From Xanthomonas sp. GPE 39 (GTDB taxonomy: Bacteria > Pseudomonadota > Gammaproteobacteria > Xanthomonadales > Xanthomonadaceae), in NCBI RefSeq assembly GCF_000963005.1, contig NZ_JZHZ01000007.1, positions 565,532 through 629,531 on the forward strand: a stretch of 64,000 nucleotides of DNA. The letters run 5' to 3'. Positions 38,039 through 47,338 of the stretch are shown here, piece by piece; position 1 is the stretch's first letter, and each line of letters begins with the position of its first letter. The notes beneath the pieces are model-generated. The model did no database searches. It saw only the letters and a program-made list of their open reading frames with translations, and was not told where the DNA came from. A program made the position numbers and the translations under genes.

Positions 38039-38689
38039 ATGTTGGGAATCGGTGCCTTCAAGCAGCGCCTGCCGCGCCCGGGCGAGAGCCTGCCCGGGCG
38101 GACGGAACCGCTGCCGCTGCACAACCGTCATTTCGTCAACGCGCATCCGCTGCGCGATGTGTTCGCTGGTCTGCAGCAGGTGCAGTTCGGCCTTGGTTGC
38201 TTCTGGGGTGCCGAGCGTGCCTTCTGGTCGCTGCCAGGCGTGTTCACCACGGCGGTGGGCTATGCCGGTGGGCAGACCCCGCATCCGACATACCACGAGG
38301 TGTGTTCTGGCCAGACTGGCCACACCGAGGCGGTGTTGGTGGTGTTCGATCCCCAGGTGGCGACCTTCGCGCAGTTGTTGCAGACCTTCTGGCAAAGCCA
38401 CGATCCGACTCAGGGCATGCGCCAGGGCAACGACCTTGGAACGCAGTACCGCTCGGCGATCTATTGCGCCACGCAGGAACAGTACGATGCGGCAATCGCC
38501 AGTCGTGATGCCTATCAGCAGCGGCTGCATGCGGCCGGCTATGGCGCGATCACGACCGAGATTCGTGTGCCGGCGCCGCCGTTCTATTACGCCGAGGACG
38601 AACACCAGCAGTATCTTGCAAAGAATCCGGGGGGCTACTGCGGCCTGGGCGGGACCGGCGTCAGTTGTCCGCTTGGTCTTGAAGTCTGA
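38039..38689 (+). CDS. msrA: Peptide methionine-S-sulfoxide reductase MsrA
   Basis: A 216-residue enzyme reducing the S-epimer of methionine sulfoxide in proteins. The start is the ATG at 38039 ([12 protein letters not shown]) after TCAGGAG. The catalytic motif is GCFWGAE (C54), followed by the conserved YAGG, GHTEAV and [22 protein letters not shown] (cited here as key blocks), and a C-terminal Gly/Cys tail [14 protein letters not shown] holding the resolving cysteines. The 45-residue N-terminal extension is like that of E. coli MsrA. With the ahpCF-oxyR genes 2 kb away it adds to a local set of oxidative stress functions. Confidence 0.95.
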   Translation: MLGIGAFKQRLPRPGESLPGRTEPLPLHNRHFVNAHPLRDVFAGLQQVQFGLGCFWGAERAFWSLPGVFTTAVGYAGGQTPHPTYHEVCSGQTGHTEAVLVVFDPQVATFAQLLQTFWQSHDPTQGMRQGNDLGTQYRSAIYCATQEQYDAAIASRDAYQQRLHAAGYGAITTEIRVPAPPFYYAEDEHQQYLAKNPGGYCGLGGTGVSCPLGLEV

Positions 38690-38815
38690 GCGTCCGCTTC
38701 ATTGGTGGGTGAGGTGCGGGCTTGCGCAATGTTGGATCCGTCCTTGTGCGTCGAGCGCCATCGCAATGCCGCTGGGCTTGGTAGACGACGCGGACGATGC
38801 AATCGCCCGTGTTGA

Positions 38816-38850
38816 GCGCGAAGCAAACGCAAGTGGCGTTTGCTTCGCGC
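38816..38850. terminator. Bidirectional 15-base-pair hairpin terminator
   Basis: Perfect arms gcgcgaagcaaacgc and gcgtttgcttcgcgc with a 5-base loop, lying between the convergent msrA and tal genes, 24 bases after the tal stop. No T-tract in either direction; the strong stem and the position support termination of both genes. Confidence 0.75.
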
Positions 38851-38873
38851 TTATGGCCCAGCGGGCAGCCGGC

Positions 38874-39842
38874 TCAGCCTGCCAACTTTTGCCGAATCGT
38901 CTCGCGTAGCGCTTGCAGATCCTTGGCGAAGGTGTCGATGCCGCTGGTCAGCTTCTCGGTCGCCATTGGATCGGCGGCCAGGTCGGCGGCGAAGCGTTGC
39001 GCGTCGATCAGCGATACGCTGGCACCATCGGCCTGGCCGGGGGAGAGCTTGCGCGGCAGTGGCCCGTGGTCGGCGTCGAGTTTTTCCAGTAGGTCCGGCG
39101 AGATGGTCAAGCGGTCGCAACCGGCCAGCGCTTCGATTTGCGCGGTGGAACGGAACGAGGCACCCATGACCACGGTCGGCGAGCCGCGCCGTTTGAATTC
39201 GGTATAGACGCCGCGCACGAATTGCACGCCCGGGTCTTCGTCGATGCTGGCCGGGGTCTGGCCCTGGGCCACATACCAGTCGAGGATGCGGCCGACGAAG
39301 GGCGAGATCAGGAACGCCCCGGCTTCGGCGCAGGCCAGCGCTTGGGTGCGGTTGAAGATCAGGGTCAGGTTGCAGTCGATGCCGTCCTTCTGCAATTGCC
39401 GCGCTGCTTCGATACCTTCCCAAGTGGCGGCGACCTTTATAAGAATCCGTTCCTTGGCGATGCCGCGCTCGGCATACATGGCGATGAATTTATGTGCCTT
39501 GGCGATCGTGGCGGCGGTGTCGTGGGCGAGGTCGGCGTCCACTTCGGTGGACACGCGACCGGGCACCAGCGTGCTGAGTCGGCTGCCGACGCCGATGGTC
39601 AGACGGTCGGCGATTTCGTCGACCAGGGCGGCAGGTTCGCCATTTTGGCGGCGCGCCCAGGCCAGCGCCTCGTCGATCAGGTCGGCATAGACCGGCAGGT
39701 CCAGTGCCTTTTTCACCAGGGTTGGGTTGGTGGTGCAGTCCACCGGCTTGAGTCGCTTGATCGCGTCGTAGTCGCCGGTATCGGCCACGACCACGGACAA
39801 TTCGCGCAACTGGGCCAGTTTGGAGGAAGCGGAAGAGGTCAT
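38874..39842 (-). CDS. tal: Transaldolase (TalB type)
   Basis: A 322-residue enzyme of the non-oxidative pentose phosphate pathway exchanging dihydroxyacetone units between sedoheptulose-7-P and glyceraldehyde-3-P. The start is ATG 39840-39842. Signatures are [10 protein letters not shown] near the N-terminus, the Schiff-base lysine K136 in [12 protein letters not shown], and [11 protein letters not shown]. Length (322) is close to E. coli TalB (317). It is on the same strand as, and downstream of, oxyR but separated by 275 bases and a hairpin. Confidence 0.97.
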   Translation of the reverse strand: MTSSASSKLAQLRELSVVVADTGDYDAIKRLKPVDCTTNPTLVKKALDLPVYADLIDEALAWARRQNGEPAALVDEIADRLTIGVGSRLSTLVPGRVSTEVDADLAHDTAATIAKAHKFIAMYAERGIAKERILIKVAATWEGIEAARQLQKDGIDCNLTLIFNRTQALACAEAGAFLISPFVGRILDWYVAQGQTPASIDEDPGVQFVRGVYTEFKRRGSPTVVMGASFRSTAQIEALAGCDRLTISPDLLEKLDADHGPLPRKLSPGQADGASVSLIDAQRFAADLAADPMATEKLTSGIDTFAKDLQALRETIRQKLAG

Positions 39843-40074
39843 CGGTAACTCTCGATACGAGTGAAAAGAAGGCGGATGACCTACTACGTTAACGCGCTGC
39901 GCGGGTATTGTCGCCGGTGAAGTCCTTCATCGCGGTGACAGGCCGTGATCGCGAGTGTGTGGTGGATGCGTGTCGGTCGCGTTGGCGCGAGCTGGATGCA
40001 GTACAGGCGTGGCGCTGTCTTGCGCGAGGTTGCAGCGTGATGCGCCTGTGCGTGCGAGGTGCTTGTGCAGGCAC

Positions 40075-40097
40075 GCTGGCATCGAGGCGATGCCAGC
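40075..40097 (-). terminator. Hairpin downstream of oxyR
   Basis: A perfect 10-base stem (gctggcatcg / cgatgccagc) with a 3-base loop, 20 bases after the oxyR stop. No T-run follows. It is a plausible end for the ahpF-oxyR transcript. The small orfX reported downstream of oxyR in other Xanthomonas is not recognisable in the 275 bases before tal. Confidence 0.55.
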
Positions 40098-40117
40098 CTG
40101 CGCGCGCACCTGGCCGT

Positions 40118-41068
40118 TCAGATGACGGCTTGCCGCGGTGCCGCCGCGTTCGCTTGCGGTGCCAGTACGAACAACTCCTGCGGCAACGTTTTGAACAGTT
40201 GCGCCAGTTGTTGCAGAAACTCGCTCATCGCCGAACTGCGCCGCCACAGCATGGCGATGCGGCGGCTCGGTCCACAACTGGGATCGAAATTGAGCAGGCG
40301 GATGTTGGACGGATTGGCCACCGGCGGCTGTACCGCCAGCAACGGCAGCAGGGTCACGCCGACATTGGCGGCGACCATTTGTCGCAGCGTTTCCAGGCTG
40401 GTGGCCTGGAATTCGGCTTTTTCCGTCGCCCCGGAGAGGTGGCATATGTCCAGTGCCTGATCGCGCAGGCAGTGTCCGTCTTCGAGCAACAGCAGGCGTT
40501 GCGAGTGCAGTGCATCCAGGGTAAGTGGCGCTTGTTGTTCGGCCAGTGGATGTGGGTCCGGGACTGCCAGCACGAAGGGCTCCTCGAAGAGGAATTCGGC
40601 ATGCAACTGCTCATCGTGCAGTGGCAGTGCCAGCAGAGCTGCGTCCAGGCGTCCCTCGCGCAGGCGGCTTAGCAGCACGTCGCTCTTTTCTTCGATCAAC
40701 AGCAGTTCCAGATGCGGGAAGCGTGTGCGCACCTTCGGGATCACGTGCGGTAACAGGTACGGCCCCAGGGTCGGGAAAATGCCCAGGCGCACCGTGCCGG
40801 CCTCCGGATCCTGGCTGCGCCGCGCCGCTTCTTTCATCTGCTCGACTTCCGCGACGATGCTGCGCGCACGGCTGGCTGCCTCGCGCCCTGCTGGGGTCAG
40901 CATGACCTTGCGTGGCGCACGCTCCACGAGCGGCACGCCGAGTTCGTCTTCGAGTTTCTTGATCTGTGTGGACAGTGTCGGTTGGCTGACGAAGCAGGCG
41001 GCGGCGGCGCGACCGAAATGCTTGTGATCGGCCAGCGCTACCAGGTATTTGAGATCACGCAGGTTCAT
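40118..41068 (-). CDS. oxyR: Hydrogen peroxide-inducible regulator OxyR
   Basis: A 316-residue LysR-family regulator starting MNLRDLKYLVALADHKHFG at ATG 41066-41068. The N-terminal winged helix-turn-helix contains RAAAACFVSQPTLSTQIKKLE. The redox cysteines of OxyR are present with correct spacing in EDGHCLRDQALDIC (C200 and C209), so it should form a disulfide on peroxide exposure and activate target genes. It lies 86 bases after ahpF in the same direction. A matching OxyR site is found upstream of ahpC at 43560-43596. Confidence 0.96.
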   Translation of the reverse strand: MNLRDLKYLVALADHKHFGRAAAACFVSQPTLSTQIKKLEDELGVPLVERAPRKVMLTPAGREAASRARSIVAEVEQMKEAARRSQDPEAGTVRLGIFPTLGPYLLPHVIPKVRTRFPHLELLLIEEKSDVLLSRLREGRLDAALLALPLHDEQLHAEFLFEEPFVLAVPDPHPLAEQQAPLTLDALHSQRLLLLEDGHCLRDQALDICHLSGATEKAEFQATSLETLRQMVAANVGVTLLPLLAVQPPVANPSNIRLLNFDPSCGPSRRIAMLWRRSSAMSEFLQQLAQLFKTLPQELFVLAPQANAAAPRQAVI

Positions 41069-41154
41069 CGGCAAGTTCCTTTGGCACGCACGGCGGAGAG
41101 ACGGCGCAGAACGGCAGCATAGCCCCGCGCCGTGTGGGAGACGGTGTCAAGGCA

Positions 41155-42744
41155 TCAAGCCGCCTCGGCGATGCCGTTGGCGACTGGAGCGCTGTGGCGG
41201 ATCAGGTGGTCGAACGCGCTCAACGCCGCCTTGGAGCCTTCGCCCATGGCGATGATGATCTGCTTGTATGGCACCGTGGTCGCGTCGCCAGCGGCGAACA
41301 CGCCTGGCAGCGAGGTCTGGCCGCGCTCGTCGACCACGATTTCGCCGCGTGGCGACAAGGCGACCGTGCCTTGCAGCCATTCGGTGTTGGGCAGCAACCC
41401 GATCTGCACGAAGATGCCTTCCAGCGCCACGTGATGCACCGAGTTGCCGACACGGTCTTTGTACATCAGGCCGGTGACCTTCTGGCCGTCGCCGAGCACC
41501 TCGGTGCTCTGCGCGTTGACGATGATGTCCACGTTGCCCAGGCTGCGCAGCTTGCGTTGCAGGACGTCGTCGGCGCGCAGCTTGCTGTCGAATTCGACCA
41601 GGGTGACGTGGCTGACGATGCCGGCCAGGTCGATCGCCGCTTCCACGCCGGAGTTGCCGCCGCCGATCACCGCGACGCGCTTGCCCTTGAACAGCGGGCC
41701 ATCGCAGTGCGGGCAGTAGGCCACGCCCTTGTTGCGATATTGGTCTTCGCCCGGCACGTTCATTTGCCGCCAGCGTGCGCCGGTGGACAGGATCACCGTG
41801 CGGCTCTTCAGCGATGCGCCATTTGCCAGCTTGATCTCGACCAGCCCGTCGGCTCCGGCCGGAATCAATTGCTCGGCGCGTTGCAGGCTCATGATGTCCA
41901 CGTCGTACTGGCGCACATGCTGCTCCAGTGCCGCAGCCATCTTCGGGCCTTCGGTTTCCTGCACCGAAATGAAATTTTCGATGGCCATGGTGTCCAGCAC
42001 CTGACCGCCGAATCGCTCGGCCGCCACGCCGGTGCGGATGCCCTTGCGTGCGGCGTAGATCGCCGCCGCTGCGCCGGCCGGGCCGCCACCGACCACCAGC
42101 ACCTCGAATGGCGCCTTGGCCGCGATCACCGCCGCCTCGCGTTTGGCCGCGCCGGTGTCGAGCTTGGCGACGATTTGCTCCAGGCTCATGCGGCCCTGGT
42201 CGAACACTTCGCCGTTGAGGTAGACGGTGGGCACCGACATGATCTGCCGTGCTTGGACCTCGTCCTGGAACAGCGCGCCATCGATGGCCACGTGCTGGAT
42301 GTTCGGGTTCAGCACCGCGGCTAGGTTCAGCGCCTGCACGACGTCCGGGCAGTTCTGGCAAGACAACGAGAAATAGGTTTCGAAACGGTATTGGCCAGGC
42401 AGTTGACGTACCTGCTCGATCAGCTCGGCGGTAGCTTTGGACGGATGTCCGCCGACCTGCAACAGCGCCAGTACCAGCGAGGTGAATTCATGGCCCATCG
42501 GCAGCCCGGCAAAGCGCAGGTGGATGTCCTGACCCGGGCTGTTGAGTGCGAAGGAGGGCGTGCGCTCGTCGCTGTCGCGATGCACGTCCAGGGTGATCTT
42601 GTCCGAGAGCAGCACCAGTTCTTCGAGCAGATCGAGCATCTCGCGCGATTTGGCGCCATCGTCCACCGAGGCGGCGATATGGATGGGGCGCACGACCCGC
42701 TCCAGATAGGCTTGCAACTGCGTTTTCAGATCGGTATCCAACAT
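41155..42744 (-). CDS. ahpF: Alkyl hydroperoxide reductase subunit F
   Basis: A 529-residue flavoprotein that passes NADH electrons to AhpC. The start is ATG 42742-42744. The N-terminal double thioredoxin fold carries [10 protein letters not shown]; the thioredoxin-reductase-like part carries FAD motif [12 protein letters not shown], the redox pair AYCPHCDG, the NAD motif [12 protein letters not shown] and the C-terminal FAD contact [15 protein letters not shown]. Length is normal. It is separated from ahpC by 170 bases holding a large hairpin, and followed by oxyR. Confidence 0.97.
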   Translation of the reverse strand: MLDTDLKTQLQAYLERVVRPIHIAASVDDGAKSREMLDLLEELVLLSDKITLDVHRDSDERTPSFALNSPGQDIHLRFAGLPMGHEFTSLVLALLQVGGHPSKATAELIEQVRQLPGQYRFETYFSLSCQNCPDVVQALNLAAVLNPNIQHVAIDGALFQDEVQARQIMSVPTVYLNGEVFDQGRMSLEQIVAKLDTGAAKREAAVIAAKAPFEVLVVGGGPAGAAAAIYAARKGIRTGVAAERFGGQVLDTMAIENFISVQETEGPKMAAALEQHVRQYDVDIMSLQRAEQLIPAGADGLVEIKLANGASLKSRTVILSTGARWRQMNVPGEDQYRNKGVAYCPHCDGPLFKGKRVAVIGGGNSGVEAAIDLAGIVSHVTLVEFDSKLRADDVLQRKLRSLGNVDIIVNAQSTEVLGDGQKVTGLMYKDRVGNSVHHVALEGIFVQIGLLPNTEWLQGTVALSPRGEIVVDERGQTSLPGVFAAGDATTVPYKQIIIAMGEGSKAALSAFDHLIRHSAPVANGIAEAA

Positions 42745-42824
42745 GGCGGACTCCTGACGTTGGGCAAAGCGAGGGAGAGACGCGACTGCCGCATGGGCCG
42801 CCGGTCGTCAGACAACTGTGAGGA

Positions 42825-42876
42825 GGGGTGAACCGCAGCCGACAGACACGATGCGCTACCGTCTGCGGTTCACCCC
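42825..42876 (-). promoter_or_regulatory. Large hairpin between ahpC and ahpF
   Basis: A perfect 14-base inverted repeat (ggggtgaaccgcag at 42825-42838, ctgcggttcacccc at 42863-42876) encloses 24 bases. It lies 38 bases after the ahpC stop and 80 before the ahpF start. It should stop or stabilise most ahpC mRNA and reduce ahpF-oxyR expression, in line with the separate ahpC and ahpF-oxyR units described in Xanthomonas. Confidence 0.7.
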
Positions 42877-42914
42877 CACCCCCGCCAGCGCGGCGGAGAT
42901 GGGAGTGGACGGGT

Positions 42915-43481
42915 TTAGATCTTGCCGACCAGATCCAGCGACGGCTTCAAGGTCTTCTCGCCTTCCTTCCACTTGGCCGGGCACACCTCACCCGGGTGCG
43001 AGGCGACGAACTGTGCGGCCTTGAGCTTGCGCAGGGTTTCGGTGACGTCGCGGGCGATGGCGTTGTCGTGGATTTCGACGGTCTTGATCACGCCTTCCGG
43101 ATTGATGACGAAGGTGCCGCGCAGGGCCAAGCCTTCGTGCTCGATGTGTACACCGAAAGCGCGGGTCAGTTGGTGGGTTGGATCGCCGACCAGCGGGAAG
43201 CGGGCCTTACCCACCGCCGGGGAGGTTTCGTGCCACACCTTGTGCGAGAAATGGGTATCGGTGGTGACGATGTAGACCTCGGCGCCGATCTTCTGGAACT
43301 CGGCATAGTGTTCGGCGGCGTCTTCTACTTCTGTCGGGCAGTTGAAGGTGAAGGCGGCCGGCATGAAGATCAGGACCGACCACTTGCCCTTCAGGTCCGC
43401 GTCCGTCACTTCGATGAATTCACCGTTGCGATAGGCGTTGGCCTTGAAGGGCTGGACCTGAGTGTTGATCAAAGAAGACAT
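42915..43481 (-). CDS. ahpC: Alkyl hydroperoxide reductase subunit C (2-Cys peroxiredoxin)
   Basis: A 188-residue peroxiredoxin starting MSSLINTQVQPFKA at ATG 43479-43481, with GAGGAAA before it; the frame is open further upstream through the promoter, but that part is not translated. The peroxidatic cysteine is C48 in FTFNCPTEVED, the resolving cysteine C167 in GEVCPAKW. It reduces peroxides with electrons from AhpF. Directly upstream are a good -35/-10 pair and an OxyR site, so strong induction by peroxide is expected. Confidence 0.98.
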   Translation of the reverse strand: MSSLINTQVQPFKANAYRNGEFIEVTDADLKGKWSVLIFMPAAFTFNCPTEVEDAAEHYAEFQKIGAEVYIVTTDTHFSHKVWHETSPAVGKARFPLVGDPTHQLTRAFGVHIEHEGLALRGTFVINPEGVIKTVEIHDNAIARDVTETLRKLKAAQFVASHPGEVCPAKWKEGEKTLKPSLDLVGKI

Positions 43482-43530
43482 GCAGTTTCCTCGTGGTTGG
43501 GTGTCAGGGGCGGGGGATGGAACGAGGTTG

Positions 43531-43559
43531 ATCATAGGAGCAAAAGATAGACGCCTCAA
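43531..43559 (-). promoter_or_regulatory. ahpC: ahpC promoter
   Basis: On the minus strand TTGAGG (43554-43559) and TATGAT (43531-43536) are separated by exactly 17 bases, a near-consensus sigma-70 promoter. The start point would fall near 43524, giving a leader of about 43 bases. The -35 box abuts the OxyR site. Confidence 0.75.
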
Positions 43560-43596
43560 ATCGATTTATGAAATTGGATAGATAGATTTATCCTAT
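43560..43596. promoter_or_regulatory. OxyR binding site upstream of ahpC
   Basis: The pattern fits the OxyR consensus of four tetrads spaced by 7 bases: ATCG (43560-43563), AAAT (43571-43574), ATAG (43582-43585), CTAT (43593-43596). The inner pair ATAG-N7-CTAT is perfect. The outer ATCG matches three of four bases; the AAAT tetrad is weak. It sits directly upstream of the -35 box, the class I-type position used by OxyR. Confidence 0.7.
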
Positions 43597-43709
43597 CGTT
43601 ATCCCAGACGGGCTCTTTGCTGCGCTGCGGTGACGCCAGCGATGACAGATCGCACAGAGAAGGTCCAAGCACGTTGGCTTTTCCAGTCCGCTGGGTCATC
43701 GTGATACCG

Positions 43710-44543
43710 ATGAATGCGTCCACTCCCGAGTCCCTACTGCGCGCGGCCTGTACTCAGATCGCGCGCGTCGATGCCGAAGCGCTGTTGATCCATGCCCTGC
43801 AGCGCGAACGCGCCTGGCTGTTCGCGCATGCGCGCGCAGCGCTGCCGGCGGAGGCTGTGGCGCGGTTCGAGGACTTGCTTGCCCGACGCGCGCAGGGCGA
43901 GCCGGTGGCCTATCTGACTGGCCGGCGCGGCTTCTGGACCCTGGATCTGGCGGTCGGCCCGGCCACCCTGATTCCGCGTGCCGATACCGAACGCCTGGTG
44001 GAACTGGCGCTGGAGCGCTTGGACATGCAGCCGGGCCGTCGCGTCGCCGACTTGGGCACCGGCAGCGGCGCAATCGCACTGGCGCTTGCCAGCGAACGCC
44101 CGCAGGCGCAGGTGCTGGCGACCGATGTCAGTGCGGCGGCGCTGGCGCTGGCCGAGGCCAACGCGCAGGCGCACGGTCTGCACAATGTCGCCTTCGCGCA
44201 CGGCATCTGGCTGGCACCGCTGGTCGGGCAGCGTTTCGACCTGATCGCCAGCAATCCGCCTTACATTGCCGCTGACGACCCGCATCTGACCCAGGGCGAC
44301 CTGCGCTACGAACCGCTGAGCGCCTTGACCTCCGGCATCGATGGTTTGGACGACATCCGCCAGATCGCCACCGCTGCGCCAGCGCACTTGCAGCCGGGCG
44401 GTTGGTTGTTACTGGAGCACGGTTGGGACCAGGGCAACGCCGTGCGCGCGCTGCTATCGGCTGCAGGCTTCATCGCGGTGGAGACTTACCAGGATCTGGA
44501 AGTCCGCGATCGGGTCACACTGGGGCGCTGGCCGCTTGCATGA
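43710..44543 (+). CDS. prmC: Release factor glutamine methyltransferase PrmC
   Basis: A 277-residue SAM-dependent methyltransferase that modifies the GGQ glutamine of release factors RF1 and RF2. The start is set at ATG 43710 ([16 protein letters not shown]). The N-terminal helical domain contains [15 protein letters not shown]; the SAM motif I is [16 protein letters not shown], and the catalytic NPPY motif lies in [15 protein letters not shown]. It is divergent from ahpC. In many bacteria prmC follows prfA, but not here. Confidence 0.96.
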   Translation: MNASTPESLLRAACTQIARVDAEALLIHALQRERAWLFAHARAALPAEAVARFEDLLARRAQGEPVAYLTGRRGFWTLDLAVGPATLIPRADTERLVELALERLDMQPGRRVADLGTGSGAIALALASERPQAQVLATDVSAAALALAEANAQAHGLHNVAFAHGIWLAPLVGQRFDLIASNPPYIAADDPHLTQGDLRYEPLSALTSGIDGLDDIRQIATAAPAHLQPGGWLLLEHGWDQGNAVRALLSAAGFIAVETYQDLEVRDRVTLGRWPLA

Positions 44544-44676
44544 GCGGCGGCAGCGGTGCGGCTCTCGTGCTGGCGTGGCCAATGCGTGGTCTGCCGACTA
44601 CCGCAGACGCGTGCTGTGGCAGTGCACGCGACGCGGCGGTCCATAGGTAGAATCGGCATTTTCCGCAGGAGTTGCC

Positions 44677-45618
44677 ATGCGCACGTTGTATCCCAGTATC
44701 GAACCGTTCGATAGCGGCCTGCTGCCGGTGGACGCGCGGCACACCCTGTACTACGAACAGTGCGGTCATCCCGACGGCAAGCCGGTAGTGGTGCTGCATG
44801 GCGGGCCAGGTGGCGGTTGCAACGCCAAAATGCGCTGCTTCCACGATCCGGCCAAGTACCGCATCGTGTTGTTCGATCAGCGCGGTGCCGGCCGCTCCAC
44901 GCCGCATGCGGATCTGGTGGACAACACCACGTGGGATTTGGTGGCCGATATCGAGCGATTGCGCGAGCACCTGCGCATCGACCGCTGGCAGGTGTTCGGC
45001 GGCAGTTGGGGCTCGACCCTGGCGTTGGCCTACGCGCAAACGCATCCGCAACGCGTAGCCGAGTTGGTGTTGCGTGGCATCTTCCTGCTGCGGCGTTGGG
45101 AGCTGGAATGGTTTTATCAGGAAGGTGCCAGTCGGCTGTTTCCCGATGCCTGGGAGCACTATGTCGGCGCGATTCCAGCGGTGGAGCGGGCCGATCTGAT
45201 TTCCGCGTTCCATCGGCGTTTGACCAGTGACGACCAGGCCACGCGTCTGGCGGCGGCCAAGGCATGGAGCGTGTGGGAAGGGGCGACCAGCTTCCTGCAT
45301 GTGGACGCGGATTTCGTCGATAGCCACGAAGACCCGCACTTCGCGTTGGCCTTCGCGCGCATCGAGAATCATTACTTCGTCAACGGCGGTTTCCTGGAAG
45401 TGGAAGACCAGTTGTTGCGCGATGCGCACCGCATCGCCGATATCCCCGGGGTGATCGTGCACGGTCGCTACGATGTGGTGTGTCCGCTGACCAGTGCCTG
45501 GGATCTGTCCAAGGCATGGCCGAAGGCGCGTTTGGAAATCACCCCGGCATCGGGTCATTCTGCGTTCGAGGCGGAGAATACGGACGCGCTGGTGCGGGCG
45601 ACGGATGCCTTCGCCTGA
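44677..45618 (+). CDS. pip: Proline iminopeptidase
   Basis: A 313-residue alpha/beta-hydrolase removing N-terminal proline from peptides (S33 family), start at ATG 44677. The oxyanion region is VLHGGPGGGC, the nucleophile S110 lies in GGSWGSTLAL, the acid Asp in HGRYDVVCP and the His in ASGHSAFE. The FDQRGAGRSTPHA motif is typical. Length equals the well-studied X. campestris enzyme (313). It is cytosolic. The gene stands alone; a GCAGGAG ribosome site precedes it. Confidence 0.97.
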   Translation: MRTLYPSIEPFDSGLLPVDARHTLYYEQCGHPDGKPVVVLHGGPGGGCNAKMRCFHDPAKYRIVLFDQRGAGRSTPHADLVDNTTWDLVADIERLREHLRIDRWQVFGGSWGSTLALAYAQTHPQRVAELVLRGIFLLRRWELEWFYQEGASRLFPDAWEHYVGAIPAVERADLISAFHRRLTSDDQATRLAAAKAWSVWEGATSFLHVDADFVDSHEDPHFALAFARIENHYFVNGGFLEVEDQLLRDAHRIADIPGVIVHGRYDVVCPLTSAWDLSKAWPKARLEITPASGHSAFEAENTDALVRATDAFA

Positions 45619-45889
45619 GCAGTGTCCAGGAGCATGCGGCACGGGTTCGGTAGAGCGCAGATGTCGTGGCCGCGCCGCGCGGGTGACCGCGAGCGCATCG
45701 CGTTGTTGGATGCGCCGTTTGGCGGCTCGTCGCGATGCGTATCGCGATGAGAGTGGCTACAAAACCTCGCCAATCGCTGGCGGCTGGGTGCGGACAGCGC
45801 GCAGCCGCCGCAGTGTATAGAGCGCAGATGAGGAGTCGAGCACTGCCCGCGTCCGTCCGACAGTGACGCAGTGGTGTTGTTAGCGCCGC

Positions 45890-46687
45890 TTAGGCCATCG
45901 CCAGCAGTTGCGGCTGCAGCGTCGTGAGGATTTTGGCCAGACGGTGCGCCCAGGCCTGCTGTCCGGTGTTATCGGCGATCAGGTCCTGGCGGATCTCCAG
46001 TTCTGCATGCAGCAGGCCGCGGCCTTCGCCGTGCACTGGGACAGCGTAGTCGCTGCTATCGCTGACCGTATAGGGCGCGTTATCGCCGACCAGCAGCTCG
46101 TCTGCCTCGCCCAGCGCGCGCAGCAGGGCATGGGCGAAGCGGGTGTCGTGGTGATACAAAACACCGGCATGCCATGGCCGCGATACGCCGTTCATGATCG
46201 GGGTGAAACTGTGCATCATCACCAACATGGTGGGACGCGCGTTTGTGCGCCGTGCATCGAGTTCGGCGGCGATGCGCGCGTGGTAGGGCGCATGCACTGC
46301 GGTGATCCGCTGCTGCCGCTGCGCGACCGATAACCCCGCATTGGCCGGCACCACGGTGCCGTCGCTGGTTTCGGCGATCAGCGTCGGTGAGGTCAGCGGA
46401 CGATTGCAGTCGATCAACAGGCGCGAATAGGTTTGTTCGATCGCCCACGCGTCCAGCAGCGTGGACAGCGCGCGGGTGACGCCAGCGATGCCGATGTCCC
46501 AGCCGATGTGTCGGTCCAGTTCGTGCTGAGGCAAACCCAGGTTGGCCGAGGCGCGCGGCACGGCTTGACCGGCATGGTCGGCCAGCAGCAGGAACGGCGA
46601 GCTGCCCTGTGGGCGGTGAATCGTGAAGACGTCCGGATCGTCTGGGCCGAGTAGGGGCGGCAAGTGTGCCGATGCGGGCTCAACCAC
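45890..46687 (-). CDS. N-formylglutamate amidohydrolase family protein
   Basis: A 265-residue FGase-family zinc hydrolase with a GTG start (46685-46687) inside the end of the Nudix gene, an 8-base overlap. Family landmarks are LLADHAGQAVP near residue 35, LDRHIGWDIGIAGV, NRPLTSPT and MLVMMHSFTP, where the His and Asp/Glu residues bind metal. FGase of histidine breakdown hydrolyses N-formylglutamate, but many family members lie outside hut operons and may act on other N-formyl or N-acyl amino acids. No hut genes are nearby; coupling to a Nudix gene argues for another role. Confidence 0.88.
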   Translation of the reverse strand: MVEPASAHLPPLLGPDDPDVFTIHRPQGSSPFLLLADHAGQAVPRASANLGLPQHELDRHIGWDIGIAGVTRALSTLLDAWAIEQTYSRLLIDCNRPLTSPTLIAETSDGTVVPANAGLSVAQRQQRITAVHAPYHARIAAELDARRTNARPTMLVMMHSFTPIMNGVSRPWHAGVLYHHDTRFAHALLRALGEADELLVGDNAPYTVSDSSDYAVPVHGEGRGLLHAELEIRQDLIADNTGQQAWAHRLAKILTTLQPQLLAMA

Positions 46688-47231
46688 GCACAGTACCGTC
46701 GAGGTGATGCTCGATCATCCACAGGCCGGCCCATAATTTCGGGTCCAGCGCATAGCCTTCGTCCATTTTCTGTACCAGCCATGCGGCCGCGCGTGCGCGC
46801 GGCACCGTGTGCACGGTGATGTCCTCGCTGGCGTCGCCGCCGCCAGCGCCAACTTTGCGTAAGCCGGTGGCGCGGACGAAGGCGATTTTTTCACTGCTGG
46901 CACCAGAGGACGTTGGGCCGATCATCAGCACTTCGGCATGCGCGGCGGTCCAGCCGGTTTCTTCCTCCAGTTCGCGTACCGCCGAGACTTCGATCGACTC
47001 GCCCGCGTCGATGTCGCCGACCAGACCTGCTGGCATCTCGATGGTGCGCGCCTGCAGTGGTACGCGGAATTGTTCGACGAACAGCACCTCGTCGTCCGGT
47101 GTCACCGCAATGATGATTGCGGCCAGACCGCCGGCATGCACGCGTTCGGAATATTCCCAGGTGCCGCGCACCACCATGCGTTGGTATTTGCCTTCGTAGA
47201 CGATGCGGGGAGGAGAGTCGTGGCGGGTCAT
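46680..47231 (-). CDS. Nudix hydrolase (ADP-sugar pyrophosphatase-like)
   Basis: A 183-residue protein beginning MTRHDSPPRIVYEGKYQRM at ATG 47229-47231. The frame is open for hundreds of codons upstream, but that is out-of-frame sequence of the exonuclease gene. The Nudix box is complete: G, then E five residues on, then RELEEETGW (motif GX5EX7REUXEEXGU) in the segment about residues 77-99. The N-terminal beta domain and VEQFRVPL resemble ADP-ribose/ADP-sugar pyrophosphatases. It overlaps the FGase gene. Confidence 0.92.
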   Translation of the reverse strand: MTRHDSPPRIVYEGKYQRMVVRGTWEYSERVHAGGLAAIIIAVTPDDEVLFVEQFRVPLQARTIEMPAGLVGDIDAGESIEVSAVRELEEETGWTAAHAEVLMIGPTSSGASSEKIAFVRATGLRKVGAGGGDASEDITVHTVPRARAAAWLVQKMDEGYALDPKLWAGLWMIEHHLDGTVRG

Positions 47232-47338
47232 GAGCAGCTCGCGGGTCACAGAGGAAGAAGGCGCCGATGCGCACGCTAGGCTGAGGCGCTTTTGTGCAGT
47301 GTAGTGCCTAATGTTGTTACGGCGTTGCGTGTGCAGGG

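Noticed and set aside
45650..45835. Repeated tagagcgcagatg in the space after the proline iminopeptidase gene
   Set aside because: Two 13-base copies over 150 bases apart with no other structure; no evident function.
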